Source: Mangrovimonas sp. TPBH4 (GTDB lineage: Bacteria; Bacteroidota; Bacteroidia; Flavobacteriales; Flavobacteriaceae). Taken from it: 64,000 nucleotides of DNA. Positions 17,426 to 25,654 of the stretch are shown here, in pieces (position 1 is the stretch's first letter; each line of letters begins with the position of its first letter). The translations under genes and the position numbers were made by a program. Location of the stretch: the NCBI RefSeq assembly GCF_001280505.1, contig NZ_LBIO01000039.1:62001-126000 (forward strand), given 5' to 3'. Below the pieces are notes generated by a model. It had not been told where the DNA came from, did not search any database, and saw only the letters and a program-made list of their open reading frames with translations.

Positions 17426-18115
17426 ATGCTTAGAATGTTTACAATATTACTGCTTGCCTCTACTTTTTTAACCTACTCCCAGGATAATAAAGTCTACTTC
17501 AACGACGCCATTTCCCAACATTTGAAACCCTATATAAAACAGAGCAATCTCGCCTTTGAGAACAAGGATTATGAATTGGCCGAAGTGCTTTTTGACTCCC
17601 TTTTTGAAAATCATCTTCTGAATACTTTTATCCCCAACCTTGAGCTACCAAAGCTTTCCGGAGGAGACTTGGAAACCGATGACTTTGAAAACCCCTTTTT
17701 ATTGATTACCAAAACGACTTGGGATTTCCCCAATGAAAAAGAAATAGAAGCCATAAACACCATTGCGCAAGCCTATAGAAATCAAGTAGAAGTCATTGTA
17801 CTGTATTGGGGACCAAAGAAAAAAGTAAAGCAGGTTACTGGAGGCTACAATAGATATGTCACTGTTACCTACATCGACGAAACTGAGAACCTTTCCAACA
17901 GCATAATCAAAACCTACAAGCATTCCTTTGGTGCCCCAGCCTGCTTTTTTGTATCGAGCACCAAACAATTAATGGCATTGGATAGAAAATTCTCCTTGTT
18001 TTCGTTTGACACTTCACAAACCAAAAAATCCTATGCAATGGCCGAAAACCACATTAAGGAACTTATTTTTCTGTTTGAAGAGTTCAAAAAAAGCTTACTC
18101 ACCGATAGACAGTAG
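17426..18115 (+). CDS. Exported hypothetical protein, thioredoxin-like fold suspected
   Basis: A 229-residue protein from the ATG at 17426; an upstream in-frame TTG at 17417 is possible but would spoil the signal peptide. The signal peptide ends near TYSQ. The body has strand-helix stretches (VEVIVLYWGPKKKVKQV, SFGAPACFFVSSTKQLMALDRKFSLF) that recall a thioredoxin-like fold, but no CxxC motif is present, so oxidoreductase activity is unlikely. Its end is 7 bp from the end of the convergent cardiolipin synthase gene. No function assigned. Confidence 0.65.
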   Translation: MLRMFTILLLASTFLTYSQDNKVYFNDAISQHLKPYIKQSNLAFENKDYELAEVLFDSLFENHLLNTFIPNLELPKLSGGDLETDDFENPFLLITKTTWDFPNEKEIEAINTIAQAYRNQVEVIVLYWGPKKKVKQVTGGYNRYVTVTYIDETENLSNSIIKTYKHSFGAPACFFVSSTKQLMALDRKFSLFSFDTSQTKKSYAMAENHIKELIFLFEEFKKSLLTDRQ

Positions 18116-18121
18116 TACTTT

Positions 18122-19582
18122 CTACAATAATGGAGACCAAAGCCTACAATAAGACTCCTTTGCCCTTTGATGAAACGGTCTTGTTTTCCAACGTTCAAAA
18201 TCCACCCTCTCAGCATCCTTCAAATCTTCCATAAATTGATTTTCCAGTTGCCTGCTCAACTCTTTATTATATACCAAAGCATTTATTTCAAAATTGATAT
18301 TAAAGCTCCTATAATCCATATTAGAGGTACCTATGGAAGAAAACACACCGTCCACCGTTATGGTTTTGGCATGGATGATTCCTTTGGTATAGCGATATAC
18401 TTTGACGTCGGCTTCCATTAGAGACTCCAAATAAGAATTGCTAGCATATTTGGCAGTCCAAGAATCTGATATTTTAGGAATTAATAACCGTACATCCACC
18501 CCACTTTTGGAAGCTACTTGTAAGGCCGTAATAATTTGTTCGTTGGGAATAAAATAAGGTGTGGTTATATACACATACTCGTCTGCCGTGTTAATTGCCG
18601 TAAAAATAGCCTCCATGATATTGGCCCAATCTGTATCTGGACCACTGGCTGCAATTTGTACAGCAACCTCCCCTGAAGTAGCACTTAAATCTGGAAAGAG
18701 GTTTTTGGACACTTTAAATCTTTGCCCAGAAACAAACTCCCAATTGGTCAAAAAATGAACTTGCAAAGGTTTGACCGCTTCCCCTACCAACTTAATGTGG
18801 GTATCCCTCCAAAAATGCTTGTTTTTCTTTCGATTGTTTAAATAATTATCAGCAACATTGATCCCTCCAAGATAGCCTATCTTCCCATCAATAATGGCTA
18901 TTTTTCGGTGGTCGCGATAGTTCATTTTACTTGTAAACTTCTTGAACAGTACAGGCATAAAGGGGTAAAACTCTACTCCGCTTTTTCTTAGTTTGTTTCG
19001 TGTAGCTTTGGACAACTTGCTCCCAACCGAATCAAAACTAAACCTTACGGCAACTCCCTTTGTTGCTTTTTCGCATAAGATATTCAGAATTTCAGTACCT
19101 ATGGAATCATCATTAAAAATATAGTATTCCAAATGAATATGATCTTCCGCAGCTTTTAAATCCTTCAACAAATAATCAAAAGTCACATCGCCATTAATAA
19201 GGAGTTCCACATCATTATGAAGGGTTAATGGCGAATTTTCACTTTTCTTGAGAAGGTTGACCAACTTTATCTTATCTCCCAAAAAATCATCCAATTTGGC
19301 CATTTGCCCAAGATCCAATTCAAAATCACTTTGAAGGGATCTGATGATATTCTGGTTAAGGATATGCTTTCTGTTGAAGATTTTATTCTTACGGTACTCT
19401 TGACCAAAAAAGTAATACACTATCAATCCTAAAAACGGAAAAAAAACCAAGGTCAAAATATATGAGATGGTTTTAGTTGGATTGATATTTTTGGACAAAA
19501 TTGTGGCAGCTGCTGAAGCTGCCAAAAGATAGTTAAGAACTAAAACTACTGTCCAAAAATTGTGTTTTACAATTTCTATCAT
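18122..19582 (-). CDS. cls: Cardiolipin synthase (phospholipase D family)
   Basis: A 486-residue enzyme with two N-terminal membrane helices (about 10-28 and 38-58) and two phospholipase D active-site motifs: HRKIAIIDG (with GGINVADNY) near 225 and HAKTITVDG (with GTSNMDYRS) near 405. It joins two phosphatidylglycerol molecules to make cardiolipin at the inner membrane. The length is typical of bacterial ClsA. Its ATG overlaps the stop of the upstream transglycosylase by one base (TAATG), so the two are translationally coupled. Confidence 0.93.
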   Translation of the reverse strand: MIEIVKHNFWTVVLVLNYLLAASAAATILSKNINPTKTISYILTLVFFPFLGLIVYYFFGQEYRKNKIFNRKHILNQNIIRSLQSDFELDLGQMAKLDDFLGDKIKLVNLLKKSENSPLTLHNDVELLINGDVTFDYLLKDLKAAEDHIHLEYYIFNDDSIGTEILNILCEKATKGVAVRFSFDSVGSKLSKATRNKLRKSGVEFYPFMPVLFKKFTSKMNYRDHRKIAIIDGKIGYLGGINVADNYLNNRKKNKHFWRDTHIKLVGEAVKPLQVHFLTNWEFVSGQRFKVSKNLFPDLSATSGEVAVQIAASGPDTDWANIMEAIFTAINTADEYVYITTPYFIPNEQIITALQVASKSGVDVRLLIPKISDSWTAKYASNSYLESLMEADVKVYRYTKGIIHAKTITVDGVFSSIGTSNMDYRSFNINFEINALVYNKELSRQLENQFMEDLKDAERVDFERWKTRPFHQRAKESYCRLWSPLL

Positions 19583-20520
19583 TAAGGTTTTGAGGTCTTG
19601 TAATAGCCATCCTTAGGGATTTCTATAAAGTATTCCTTTCTTGACTTGTTGTTTAAGAATCGCTCCCTAAGCCATGGGTTATGGATTTTCAAAATTTTAT
19701 AATTAATACCAAAACCTTTCGCAAATTTTGAAAAATCGGTCACAGCGGTATCCACTTTTACCTTGTAGGTAGGAACTTGAGTATACAAATCGCTTTCCTT
19801 GAAATTGAAACCATACTTACCAGGGTGATTCAATATTTCCTTTAGCGCTACTATTCTAAACAAATAACGACCAGTTTCTTCTCCCAGCAACAAATCGTAA
19901 TAATCATTTACACCTTGGTCTTCCAACCTATTGGCAACGCCATTAATGCCAGCATTGTAAGCGGCAGCGGCCAAAGTCCACGTGCCAAATTGTTCTTTAG
20001 CTTTCAAAAGATATTTACAAGCTACTTCTGTAGCCATTTCCAAATGATAGCGTTCGTCCACATTATCATTGACCTCCAAGCCATTTTCTCTTCCGGTGGC
20101 CTGCATAATCTGCCACACTCCCCTTGCTCCAGCTGGAGATACGGCATTGGTCAAACCACTTTCGATAACTGCCAAATATTTGAAATCATCCGGAACGCCA
20201 TTTTTCTTTAAAATAGGTTCTATAATCGGAAAATATTTATGGGCACGCTTAAATAACAACAACCCATTAGATTGCCAATACGTGTTCACCAACAATTCCC
20301 TATCCATGCGCTCATAAATATCCGGGTTATCCAAAGGCACCAATTCTCCCGCAAAATTTAAATGCTCGGGCACACTCAATGCATACACATTATAATCGTT
20401 TGTATACCTTGTAGGTTCGGTTAAAAGTTTATCTGAAGTTGAAGTTTGTGTTGCGAAAATAAATAGCCCCGACACACAAATTAAACCAAAACCTGCTAAA
20501 ATATTTTTCATAGTTTTCAT
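19582..20520 (-). CDS. Lytic transglycosylase, SLT domain
   Basis: A 312-residue protein with a signal peptide or anchor at about 7-24, then an SLT-type lysozyme-like domain at about 95-220. The domain shows the catalytic Glu in VIESGLTNAVSPAGARGVWQ and the AAAYNAG motif, as in MltD-type enzymes. It cleaves peptidoglycan between MurNAc and GlcNAc with 1,6-anhydro formation. No LysM repeat is seen in the C-terminal 90 residues, so it is shorter than E. coli MltD. It is followed by cls with a one-base overlap and preceded by an alpha/beta hydrolase gene 48 bp away. Confidence 0.88.
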   Translation of the reverse strand: MKTMKNILAGFGLICVSGLFIFATQTSTSDKLLTEPTRYTNDYNVYALSVPEHLNFAGELVPLDNPDIYERMDRELLVNTYWQSNGLLLFKRAHKYFPIIEPILKKNGVPDDFKYLAVIESGLTNAVSPAGARGVWQIMQATGRENGLEVNDNVDERYHLEMATEVACKYLLKAKEQFGTWTLAAAAYNAGINGVANRLEDQGVNDYYDLLLGEETGRYLFRIVALKEILNHPGKYGFNFKESDLYTQVPTYKVKVDTAVTDFSKFAKGFGINYKILKIHNPWLRERFLNNKSRKEYFIEIPKDGYYKTSKP

Positions 20521-20568
20521 AATCCTGTTTTTACATAAATTTAAAAAAAATCCCTCATTCTTTGTTAG

Positions 20569-21231
20569 TTAGCCCAAAATTAGTTTGGGCAAATGTTCAT
20601 TAAACCATCGATATCTGTTTACAATCATTATATGTGTACCTCCCTTAACTACAATACAATTACCATTGCAGGAATGGGGAAATATGCCGTCTTTATCACC
20701 ATGAATGTAAATGGCATTTGGATGTGCTTGTTTTTGATCCCATGAAATTACCTGCTTAATAGCCCAATCCAAATAGCGCTTATCCGTAACCGATAGGTAT
20801 TTTTTATAAAGGTCAACACGTTTGGCCATGCTTTTGCCTACAGTATAGTTACTGAGCGCTTCGACATGTTTGACCAGATGGGTGGGCAACAGCTTATAAG
20901 CACTTGTAAACTTTGCCAGTTTCATGCGCTTGGGCAATTCATGTTTATTCTTAACGCTAGAAACCACAATTATTTTTCTAACGGAAATAAATTTACTCAT
21001 TTCCTGAACCAAAATACCCCCGAAAGACACCCCTAGGAGCACCACATTACTATGTTTTATCTTGGTAGCCATTCGCTGAGCGTAATGCGACAAGGTTTCA
21101 TGGGCCTCGGGCAACATCCATTCCAACCAATGGATCTCGAACTGGTCTTTTGGTAATTCAATATTTTCAAAAATTGCAGGGTTCGCCGCCATTCCCGGCA
21201 TCATATATACGTGAATAATCTCCTCGCTCAT
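20569..21231 (-). CDS. Alpha/beta hydrolase
   Basis: A 220-residue cytoplasmic protein of the alpha/beta hydrolase fold. The nucleophile elbow is GVSFGG (Ser near 69), the acid is probably Asp in HGDKDGIFP near 181, and the base is His in GGTHIMI near 203. The oxyanion region starts with MPGMAANPAIF. It lacks a signal peptide and the substrate is unknown. It is the first gene of a likely three-gene minus-strand unit with the lytic transglycosylase and cardiolipin synthase. Confidence 0.8.
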   Translation of the reverse strand: MSEEIIHVYMMPGMAANPAIFENIELPKDQFEIHWLEWMLPEAHETLSHYAQRMATKIKHSNVVLLGVSFGGILVQEMSKFISVRKIIVVSSVKNKHELPKRMKLAKFTSAYKLLPTHLVKHVEALSNYTVGKSMAKRVDLYKKYLSVTDKRYLDWAIKQVISWDQKQAHPNAIYIHGDKDGIFPHSCNGNCIVVKGGTHIMIVNRYRWFNEHLPKLILG

Positions 21232-21363
21232 TCTCTAAAATTCCTATCTCAAGAGTTTAACAATAAAACCTAGTTACAACCTAAAAAAGCCCATAAAAAC
21301 CCTAAAGTTTTATCTCCTAAATACTTAACCTTAACAGGGCTTTAATATATGTAATAATTTTTG

Positions 21364-21371
21364 TAAATTTG
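21364..21371 (+). promoter_or_regulatory. Predicted -7 promoter element
   Basis: TAAATTTG matches the Bacteroidota consensus. The inferred leader before the ATG at 21436 is about 57 nt. Confidence 0.55.
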
Positions 21372-21435
21372 CACTGCAAAACTACAGAAATGTTTTTTTG
21401 TTTCCCCTCCGACCCTTTAAAATAAATAATTAACT

Positions 21436-21732
21436 ATGATTGATGCAGCTGAATTAATTGATAACGATTTTTTACGTCAATACGAACTAAAAATCGACAA
21501 CGAACTCGCTAAAATTGAGTATTCGCTACAGGACCGTAAAATTTTCCTGACCAAACTTATCATACCTGAGACGCTAGAGTCTGATGAGTTTGCCGAAGAC
21601 TTCCTAAAATTGGTTTTTGCGGATATTCAAGACCGAAACATTAGCGTAGTTCCAACTAGTCCAGAAATAGCAAGGTTCATAAGAAGACACAGACAATACA
21701 AAAAAATGTTACCGGTAGGTATCAGGATATAA
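21436..21732 (+). CDS. Small GNAT-like N-acetyltransferase (YjdJ/GCN5-related) family protein
   Basis: A 98-residue protein that resembles the short GCN5-related acetyltransferases of the YjdJ type (Acetyltransf_CG). It has beta strands around IEYSLQDRKIFLTKLIIPETL and a helix then strand DFLKLVFADIQDRNISVVPTSPEIARFIRRH, where the family has its CoA-site PxC/S-P-x-V segment. It lacks an obvious Q/RxxGxG/A loop, so activity is uncertain. It stands alone between a predicted promoter and a strong terminator. Confidence 0.7.
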   Translation: MIDAAELIDNDFLRQYELKIDNELAKIEYSLQDRKIFLTKLIIPETLESDEFAEDFLKLVFADIQDRNISVVPTSPEIARFIRRHRQYKKMLPVGIRI

Positions 21733-21734
21733 CT

Positions 21735-21771
21735 AAAAAACCGAAGTCTTAATATAAGACTTCGGTTTTTT
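21735..21771 (+). terminator. Bidirectional intrinsic terminator
   Basis: A 12-bp stem, ACCGAAGTCTTA with TAAGACTTCGGT, is flanked by A and T runs between two convergent genes. Confidence 0.93.
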
Positions 21772-21788
21772 GTTTGTGATTTCTTAAT

Positions 21789-22304
21789 TTACTGTTTGGT
21801 ATAAACTTTGGTTAAATCTTTTGTTGCCACCACTTCAGTTAATTCAGTATTGTATATTTCTATTGCATCCTCATAAACTATGGTCAACTCCCCTTCATCT
21901 ATAGTGGCCGTAGTACTCTCACCAATCTGCACATTTTCATTTACATTATCATACAAATAATCTGTAGCGAATCCAATAATACCTTCAGCGCATTCTACAT
22001 TTACAGAATATGCCGCAGCATTGTTAAATTCGGAAATGATCACATAAGGGTTAAATGTATTTTCAGAAGACACTATTCCATTGCTATCGAAACTTAAAAT
22101 TTCATTGTTGGTACAAGCAGTTTCCCTCAAAAGATTAACGTTTTCAAGACCATCATTATTAAGGTCCATAGAGACGTCTGCGCTCCAATAGGTCAATTTC
22201 CATTCTCCAATAATAGCATTCTTAGAAGAGTTATCACCGGAGCACGCTATCAACAACAGGATGGCAACTACAATAGAAAATGCAGCAACTAATTGTTTCA
22301 TCAA
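21789..22304 (-). CDS. Lipocalin-like lipoprotein
   Basis: A 171-residue lipoprotein (lipobox ending LLIAC, Cys21). The mature part begins IIGEWKLTYWSADV and contains CTNNEILSFDSNG, the pattern of the Bacteroidota lipocalin-like/DUF5004 families that form small beta-barrels. Two Cys (CTNN and NVECAEG) could form a disulfide. Ligand and role are unknown. It is monocistronic and shares a terminator with the GNAT-like gene. Confidence 0.75.
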   Translation of the reverse strand: MMKQLVAAFSIVVAILLLIACSGDNSSKNAIIGEWKLTYWSADVSMDLNNDGLENVNLLRETACTNNEILSFDSNGIVSSENTFNPYVIISEFNNAAAYSVNVECAEGIIGFATDYLYDNVNENVQIGESTTATIDEGELTIVYEDAIEIYNTELTEVVATKDLTKVYTKQ

Positions 22305-22406
22305 ATTAAAAGCAGTTTTAAAAAAATACTAAATGTACCGCTGAAAAACATCCAAGATTAAAAAAATGGATAAAGTGTGAGAAAAACAGTTAAAATGAAG
22401 ATTTGC

Positions 22407-23732
22407 TTAAACAACCAAGTCCTTAACAAATTCAAACCTTACAATACCATCCTCTCCAATCTCAGTTAAGTTTACTTTATGAAGCGTATTGACCAATTCC
22501 GGATTCCATGGTGCTTTAACCTTTACATAATTTTCAGTAAAGCCATGAATGTAACCTTCTTTATTTTCTCCTTCAAACAACACAGTCCTAAAGGTCCCAA
22601 TTTGGCTTTCATAAAAGGCCCTGCGTTTTTTCACAGAGAGTCCCCTCAACATTTTGCTACGCTTTCCCCTAACGTTTTTAGGAACCACTCCATCCATCAT
22701 GGCCGCTTCTGTATTGTCACGCTCAGAATAGGTAAAGACATGCAAATAGGAAATGTCTAATTCGTTTAAAAAATTATAGGTTTCCAAAAAATGTTCGTCA
22801 GTTTCACCTGGAAAACCAACAATAACATCCACACCAATACAAGCATGTGGCATCACTTCCTTTATCTTGTTAACTCTGTCCACGTACAACTCACGCATGT
22901 AACGGCGCTTCATCTTTTTAAGAATCTCGTTACTCCCACTTTGCAAAGGCACATGGAAATGAGGTACAAAAGCTCTTGATTTCGAAACCAGTTCAATAGT
23001 TTCATTTTTAAGAAGATTTGGCTCTATGGAAGAAATACGCAAACGCTCTATCCCTTCAACCTGATCCAATTGGGTAACCAAATCCAAAAATGTATGTTCG
23101 TGACGTTTGTTTCCAAACTCACCTTTACCATAATCGCCAATATTTACACCGGTCAAGACAATCTCCCTAATATTCTTTTCAGAAATTTCACGTGCATTTT
23201 TCAGAACATTTTCCATGGTGTCACTTCTGGAAATACCGCGAGCCAATGGAATCGTACAATAGGTACACTTGTAATCGCATCCATCTTGCACTTTCAAGAA
23301 CGCTCTGGTCCGATCACCAATAGAATAACTCCCTACATAAAAATCGGCTTCTTCTATCTCACAGGAGTGAACTTCCCCAAAATCATTTTTGGTAAGGTCA
23401 TTTAAGTAATCGGTAATTTTGAACTTTTCGGTGGCTCCCAAGACCAAGTCTACACCATCAAAATCGGCAAGTTCTTGAGGCTTTAATTGCGCATAGCAGC
23501 CTACAGCCGCCACAAAAGCTTCTGGATTGACTTTTTGCGCTTGTTTTACAATGCTTTTAAATCGCTTATCGGCATTTTCAGTGACCGAACAGGTATTGAT
23601 TACGTAGATATCTGCTTTTTCAGAAAAATCCACACGATCAAAACCTTCATCAGAAAAACTTCTGGCAATGGTTGACGTTTCCGAAAAATTAAGCTTGCAT
23701 CCTAATGTATAAAAAGCGACTTTTTTGCTCAT
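22407..23732 (-). CDS. mtaB: tRNA t6A37 methylthiotransferase MtaB
   Basis: A 441-residue radical-SAM enzyme that adds a methylthio group to t6A at position 37 of tRNAs reading ANN codons. The N-terminal MTTase domain carries cluster cysteines in TLGCKLN, NTCSVTE and VGCYAQ. The radical-SAM domain has CDYKCTYC followed by PLARG, and a TRAM-like C-terminal region follows. I place the start at 23732 (MSKKVAFYTLGCK; ATG at 23735 is equally possible). The longer frame to 23768 would begin upstream of the predicted promoter. It is preceded by a terminator that isolates it from a short upstream transcript. Confidence 0.95.
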   Translation of the reverse strand: MSKKVAFYTLGCKLNFSETSTIARSFSDEGFDRVDFSEKADIYVINTCSVTENADKRFKSIVKQAQKVNPEAFVAAVGCYAQLKPQELADFDGVDLVLGATEKFKITDYLNDLTKNDFGEVHSCEIEEADFYVGSYSIGDRTRAFLKVQDGCDYKCTYCTIPLARGISRSDTMENVLKNAREISEKNIREIVLTGVNIGDYGKGEFGNKRHEHTFLDLVTQLDQVEGIERLRISSIEPNLLKNETIELVSKSRAFVPHFHVPLQSGSNEILKKMKRRYMRELYVDRVNKIKEVMPHACIGVDVIVGFPGETDEHFLETYNFLNELDISYLHVFTYSERDNTEAAMMDGVVPKNVRGKRSKMLRGLSVKKRRAFYESQIGTFRTVLFEGENKEGYIHGFTENYVKVKAPWNPELVNTLHKVNLTEIGEDGIVRFEFVKDLVV

Positions 23733-23757
23733 CATCCTAAACTCTTGAAAAGGAGTG

Positions 23758-23765
23758 CAAAAATA
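23758..23765 (-). promoter_or_regulatory. Predicted -7 promoter element of mtaB
   Basis: Minus-strand TATTTTTG follows directly after the T-run of an upstream terminator and lies about 23-26 bases before the chosen mtaB start, supporting that start. Confidence 0.6.
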
Positions 23766-23766
23766 C

Positions 23767-23800
23767 AAAAAAAGAGCGCTTTATCTAATTAAGCACTCTC
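23767..23800 (-). terminator. Intrinsic terminator of a short minus-strand transcript
   Basis: On the minus strand AGAGTGCTT pairs with AAGCGCTCT (one G-U pair) and is followed by seven T. No annotated gene precedes it on this strand, so it must end a short transcript starting between about 23850 and 24060. Confidence 0.7.
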
Positions 23801-23858
23801 TTTTTTAATTCACTGAAAACAAAAGCTTTATTTGCAAAAAACCTATTAATTTTCAAAG

Positions 23859-24005
23859 CTAAAAGAAATTACCTTCACACCGTGAACTTTGCAAAATAGA
23901 AAGCAAAACTATAATTCCTTTATAACGCAAATTTTTATAAAAGTCTATGAAATGTGAGACCGAGTAAACCTTCAGAACCAGAAAGTCTTTGAAGTTTTTT
24001 TTCAT
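23859..24005 (-). CDS. Possible 48-residue peptide or small RNA unit
   Basis: An ATG at 24005 opens a 48-codon frame (starts MKKNFKDFLVLKVYSVSHF, ends with a stop at 23859). It has a basic-aromatic N-terminus and a short hydrophobic stretch IIVLLSIL. I do not recognise the peptide. Its support is positional: a good terminator lies about 60 bases downstream on the same strand, with no other gene to serve. The same interval could instead be a non-coding RNA. Confidence 0.35.
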   Translation of the reverse strand: MKKNFKDFLVLKVYSVSHFIDFYKNLRYKGIIVLLSILQSSRCEGNFF

Positions 24006-24061
24006 ACTTTTAAATTTTGAGATTTCACACAAAACCAAATAAGTTATATCATTCCTTACAA

Positions 24062-25654
24062 ATGAACTTCCACTATATTTATTTTTCATTAATTCTTTCC
24101 TTACTCTTTGGATGCCAGACCTCAGACAAAAATAACCAAGCAGTTTTCCGCTATAACGAAAGCAATATTATCGGCTCCTTAGACCCTGCTTTTTCCCGCA
24201 ATGTTGGCGAAACTTGGTTGGCCAATCAACTTTTTAATGGTCTTGTGCAAACAGACGACAGCTTGAACACCCTTCCTTGTATTGCCAAAAATTGGTCAAT
24301 TTCGGAAGATGGTTTGACTTACACTTTCAACTTAAGAAACGACATCTACTTTCATAAAAGCCCTCTTTTTGGAAGCGATTCTACCAGAACCGTTACAGCA
24401 GAAGATTTTGTGTATAGTTTTAATAGGCTAAAAGATAAATCTATTGCTTCCCCTGGAAGCTGGGTTTTGAACAAAGTCAATGACTTCAAAGCTATAAATG
24501 ATACCATTTTTGAAATCCAGCTCAACACAAGATTTCCTGCATTTTTAGGGTTGATGACCATGAAATATTGCTCAGTGGTGCCTCATGAAGTCGTAAATCA
24601 TTACGGTAACGAGTTTAGGTCGCACCCCATTGGCACAGGTCCATTTTCTTTTAAACGATGGGAGGAAAATATCAAATTGGTTTTAAGGCGTAATAATTCG
24701 TATTTTGAATATGATCAAAGTGGTAAGCAATTGCCATATTTAGAAGCGGTTTCCATAACGTTTCTACCCGACAAACAAAGTGAGTTTTTACAATTTGCAC
24801 AAGGCAAGCTCGATTTCTTGAATAGTCTTGACGCCTCATATAAAGACGAAATACTCACAACCAAAGGCGAATTGAGATCCACTTATGCTAAAAACGTCAA
24901 CATGCTTCGAGGTCCGTATCTAAACACTGAATATTTAGGCTTTTATCTAGATGCAGATATTCCGGAAATACAATCGGAGGCATTGAGAAAAGCGGTCAAT
25001 TATGGTTTCGACAGAACTAAAATGATGATCTACCTCCGAAATGGGGTTGGCGTGCCGGCCCACGGCGGCATGATTCCTAAAGGGCTACCTGGGTACAAAG
25101 GGGATATTGGCTTTTCCTACCAACCTGAAAAAGCCAAACAATTGGTGGAGCAGTTCAAAAAAGAGACCAACATCCAAACCCCAGAAATCACCATTTCCAC
25201 AACCAGTAATTATTTAAACTTTTGCGAATACATTCAAAGGGAATTGGGCAAGATTGGCATTTTGGTCAATGTGGATGTATTACCTTCCGCCACTTTAAGA
25301 GATGCAAGAAACAATGGAAAATTAGGTTTATTTAGAGCTTCATGGGTCGCCGATTATCTAGACGCTGAAAACTACTTGGGTTTATTCTATAGTCAAACCT
25401 TATCTCCCAACGGCTCTAACTATACGCATTTTAAAAGCGCCGCTTTTGATAGCCTTTACAATGCTTCCTTTGCCATAAACGATATTGAAAAACGTAAGAC
25501 ACTTTACACCCAAATGGACAGTTTGGTGATGCAGCAAGCTCCCATTGTCCCTTTGTATTATGACGAAGTTATTAGGTTTACACAGAAAAATGTTTCAGGA
25601 TTGGGCATCAATCCCGTAAACCAATTGGATCTAAGAAAAGTAAAAAAGAACTAA
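24062..25654 (+). CDS. ABC transporter substrate-binding lipoprotein, peptide family 5
   Basis: A 530-residue lipoprotein. The ATG at 24062 gives a proper signal with lipobox LLFGC (Cys18); the frame extends upstream to 24017 but that would bury the signal. The mature protein is an SBP_bac_5 (OppA/DppA-type) two-lobe binding protein: IGSLDPAFSRNVGETWLANQLFNGL, then CIAKNWSISEDGLTYTFNLR and TAEDFVYSFNRL. It should capture oligopeptides or similar solutes. No permease or ATPase gene lies beside it. Its end overlaps the end of the convergent GlmU-like gene by 4 bp. Confidence 0.9.
   Translation: MNFHYIYFSLILSLLFGCQTSDKNNQAVFRYNESNIIGSLDPAFSRNVGETWLANQLFNGLVQTDDSLNTLPCIAKNWSISEDGLTYTFNLRNDIYFHKSPLFGSDSTRTVTAEDFVYSFNRLKDKSIASPGSWVLNKVNDFKAINDTIFEIQLNTRFPAFLGLMTMKYCSVVPHEVVNHYGNEFRSHPIGTGPFSFKRWEENIKLVLRRNNSYFEYDQSGKQLPYLEAVSITFLPDKQSEFLQFAQGKLDFLNSLDASYKDEILTTKGELRSTYAKNVNMLRGPYLNTEYLGFYLDADIPEIQSEALRKAVNYGFDRTKMMIYLRNGVGVPAHGGMIPKGLPGYKGDIGFSYQPEKAKQLVEQFKKETNIQTPEITISTTSNYLNFCEYIQRELGKIGILVNVDVLPSATLRDARNNGKLGLFRASWVADYLDAENYLGLFYSQTLSPNGSNYTHFKSAAFDSLYNASFAINDIEKRKTLYTQMDSLVMQQAPIVPLYYDEVIRFTQKNVSGLGINPVNQLDLRKVKKN

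Noticed and set aside
21390-21425. 11-codon upstream ORF in the leader of the GNAT-like gene
   Set aside because: It has an ATG and a stop inside the predicted leader, but such short frames arise easily by chance and no attenuator hairpin accompanies it.
23733-23768. Upstream extension of mtaB
   Set aside because: The extension overlaps the predicted mtaB promoter and adds residues ahead of the conserved MSKKVAFYTLGCK start.
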